This document shows positions 6,304-6,321 of a DNA stretch of 6,321 nt, piece after piece; within the stretch, counting starts at the first letter, position 1, and each line of letters starts with the position of its first letter. The DNA is from Porphyromonas sp. (lineage in GTDB: Bacteria; Bacteroidota; Bacteroidia; Bacteroidales; Porphyromonadaceae). A model generated the notes under the pieces. It was not told the origin of the DNA and ran no database searches. It saw only the letters and a list, made by a program, of their open reading frames with translations. The translations under genes were made by a program, and so were the position numbers. Location: positions 1-6,321 of the forward strand of contig JASBZJ010000109.1 of the NCBI GenBank assembly GCA_029983495.1, in the 5' to 3' direction.

Positions 6304-6321
6304 AAGATTAGTTCAATCAGA

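Larger units (their letters stand above)
5981..6321. other. 341-base gene-poor region upstream of head-GIN gene
   Basis: This stretch has no confident gene. It holds the terminator of an off-window minus-strand gene, two candidate -7 boxes (6235-6228 and 6038-6031), and one 59-codon minus-strand ORF of doubtful status. No tRNA-like fold, tandem repeat or insertion-sequence end is seen. Confidence 0.6.

Overview
The window looks like ordinary chromosomal sequence from a member of the Bacteroidota, probably Bacteroidales or a close relative. Four lines of evidence support this. There are several matches to the Bacteroidota housekeeping -7 promoter element (TAnnTTTG). The ferrous-iron transporter is a FeoA-FeoB fusion. 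There is an exported head-GIN-domain (DUF2807-type) protein. Translation starts lack strong Shine-Dalgarno sequences. Genus-level placement is not possible from what is visible.

All four real genes lie on the minus strand, so transcription runs from high to low coordinates. In that order: (1) an intrinsic terminator (6303-6268) closes a gene lying beyond the right edge. (2) A 341-base stretch without a confident gene (5981-6321) carries two candidate -7 boxes and one doubtful 59-codon ORF. (3) An exported beta-solenoid-like head-GIN protein (5980-5138) ends in a good intrinsic terminator (5106-5069). (4) A FeoA-FeoB fusion (feoB, best start at 4993, end 2450) has its own -7 box at 5028-5021. 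(5) A 159-base gap holds another -7 box and a hairpin. (6) pta (2290-1289) follows. (7) A 107-base intercistronic gap with a strong inverted repeat comes next. (8) ackA (from 1181) runs off the left edge, lacking only its last few codons.

Pta and AckA form the classical acetyl-CoA to acetyl-phosphate to acetate pathway, which makes ATP by substrate-level phosphorylation and fits a fermentative or facultatively fermentative lifestyle. Fe(II) uptake by FeoAB suits the same anoxic or low-oxygen setting. The head-GIN protein has no evident functional link to either. Terminators and separate -7 boxes suggest three units: head-GIN alone, feoAB alone, and a pta-ackA operon.

I found no mobile element, CRISPR array, tRNA, rRNA or defence system, and no new multi-gene system. 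The points most worth a second look are at small scale. They are the feoB start codon, where an upstream TTG overlaps the promoter; the pta-ackA intercistronic repeat, which could compete with the ackA initiation region; the hairpin at the pta promoter; and the nine-fold Ser-Gly repeat of the head-GIN protein.
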